A stretch of 5,148 nt of DNA from Candidatus Bipolaricaulota bacterium (lineage in GTDB: Bacteria; Bipolaricaulota; Bipolaricaulia; RBG-16-55-9), in NCBI GenBank assembly GCA_027021605.1, contig JALUUA010000364.1, forward strand, positions 1-5,148. Direction: 5' to 3'. Both the position numbers and the translations under genes were made by a program. Below are positions 4,282-5,148 of the stretch, one piece after another. The first letter of the stretch is position 1. Every line of letters begins with the position of its first letter. Below the pieces are notes generated by a model. That model searched no databases. It saw nothing but the letters and a program-made list of their open reading frames with translations, and was not told where the DNA came from.

Positions 4282-5148
4282 TTATAGCTTTGCGACCTGA
4301 ACGATCCCCCGTCTCCTCAGCTCTTCCGTTTGTCCCTCTGAGTAGCCCAGCTCCTGCAGGATCTCCCGGGTGTGCTCCCCTAATCGGGGCGGATGGCAAC
4401 GCAGCGAGGGCGGGGTCCGCTCCAGGTGCAGAGGGGATCCCAGGGTGGGAACTTCCCCCATCGTTGGGTGCTGGAGGCTCTGTACCATGCCCCGAGCCCG
4501 CAGCGGGGGCAGCTCCCAAATCGCGGCCAAGTCGTTCACCGGCGTGGCCGGGACGTCGTGCTCCTTTAAGATTGCAAGCCACTCCTTCAGGGGCTTTTGG
4601 CGGAAAACCTCGACGAGCAGGCCCTCCAGCTCCGTGCGGTTTTGGACGCGGGCCGCGTTGTCCGCAAAGCGTGGGTCATCTGCCCACTCCGGATGCCCCA
4701 CTGCCCGGCAGAAGCGCTCCCAGATCGCTTGGCTCCCGACCGCGACCACCAAATATTTCCCGTCGAGGGTGGGGAAGGCCTGGTAGGGCACGATCGTGGG
4801 GTGGCGGGAGCCGAGGCGCCGCGGCGGCTCCCCCGTGGCCCAGTAGTACTGGGCCATATACGTCAACGAGGCCACCCCGCAGTCGAGCATGGCCATATCA
4901 ATGCGCTGCCCCCGTCCCGTGCGCTCCCGCGCCCAGAGGGCCGCCAGCACCGCCTGGACGGCGTAGTGGGCCGTGAAGAGATCGACGATGGCGACCCCGA
5001 TGCGCACCGGCTCGCCCCCCTCCTCCCCCGTGATGCTCATCCAGCCCGACTCCGCCTGGAGGGCGATGTCGTACGCGGGCCGCTCCGCCCAAGGACTTTG
5101 ACGTCCGTAGCCCGTAATCGAGCACCAGATCAGCTGGGGGTTCTCCCG
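4282..5148 (-). CDS. Class III (CaiB/BaiF family) CoA-transferase, N-terminus outside the window
   Basis: The frame is open from the right edge to TAA at 4284-4282, giving 288 residues; the first roughly 100 residues of a usual 380-410-residue protein are missing. Family members move CoA between an acyl-CoA donor and a carboxylic acid through a covalent enzyme intermediate. The visible part starts at NPQLIWCSITGYGR and has RPAYDIALQAESGWMSITG, then PVRIGVAIVDLFTA, whose Asp (codon 4983-4981) aligns with the catalytic aspartate of formyl-CoA transferase. LAALWARERTGRGQ follows, and the C-terminal part contains HDVPATPVNDL and GEHTREIL, typical of the family. ATG 5040 is an internal methionine and not the start, since the conserved sequence continues upstream of it. 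The protein is soluble and normally forms an interlocked dimer. The acid and CoA donor cannot be assigned. Confidence 0.93.
   Translation of the reverse strand, partial: RENPQLIWCSITGYGRQSPWAERPAYDIALQAESGWMSITGEEGGEPVRIGVAIVDLFTAHYAVQAVLAALWARERTGRGQRIDMAMLDCGVASLTYMAQYYWATGEPPRRLGSRHPTIVPYQAFPTLDGKYLVVAVGSQAIWERFCRAVGHPEWADDPRFADNAARVQNRTELEGLLVEVFRQKPLKEWLAILKEHDVPATPVNDLAAIWELPPLRARGMVQSLQHPTMGEVPTLGSPLHLERTPPSLRCHPPRLGEHTREILQELGYSEGQTEELRRRGIVQVAKL

Noticed and set aside
4188..4976. Plus-strand 262-residue frame across the tRNA and CoA-transferase
   Set aside because: It translates the tRNA gene itself and then Pro/Arg/Ser-rich antisense of a well-supported gene.
1..5148. CRISPR array, insertion sequence, toxin-antitoxin or phage module
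   Set aside because: No regularly spaced repeats, terminal inverted repeats, transposase, integrase or small paired genes are seen on either strand.

Overview
This window comes from a GC-rich bacterial chromosome (about two thirds G+C by eye). Every protein gene lies on the minus strand and one tRNA gene lies on the plus strand. The gene content is anaerobic energy metabolism: [NiFe]-hydrogenase maturation, an iron-sulfur flavoprotein next to a 2-oxoacid:ferredoxin oxidoreductase gamma subunit, and a class III CoA-transferase. This suits an uncultured anaerobic or fermentative, possibly thermophilic, bacterium. No marker gene here fixes the lineage, so that placement is inference only. Strong Shine-Dalgarno sequences, sigma70-like promoter hexamers and a tRNA gene with encoded CCA all point to Bacteria.

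Layout from right to left, in the direction of minus-strand transcription. (1) 5148-4282 is a CaiB/BaiF CoA-transferase whose N-terminus lies outside the window. It converges on tRNA-Arg(CCG) at 4200-4275, plus strand, with only 6 bp between them. (2) 4199-3990 is intergenic. It holds the tRNA promoter facing right and a probable promoter facing left. (3) 3989-1747 is a compact four-gene operon: class I SAM-dependent methyltransferase, M52 hydrogenase maturation protease, hypA, hypB. Each gene overlaps the next by 4, 8 and 4 bp. (4) 1746-1629 is a 118-bp gap with a good promoter candidate and a leader that can fold. (5) 1628-1 carries a PreT/DPYD-type (GltD-like) iron-sulfur flavoprotein overlapping by 4 bp a porG-type gamma subunit that runs off the left edge.

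How the genes may work together. HypA and HypB deliver nickel to the hydrogenase large subunit, and the M52 protease then trims that subunit's C-terminus. The methyltransferase that opens the operon is not a known maturation factor, so its role is open. The flavoprotein and PorG pair suggests that electrons from a 2-oxoacid:ferredoxin oxidoreductase are exchanged with NAD(P)H through a dedicated subunit; this is inferred from the overlap and domain make-up. I see no CRISPR array, insertion sequence, phage gene or large repeat. The unusual points are the methyltransferase in the hyp operon, the PreT-like partner of an OFOR gamma subunit, its enlarged cysteine loop and basic C-terminal tail, and several small dyads at promoters.
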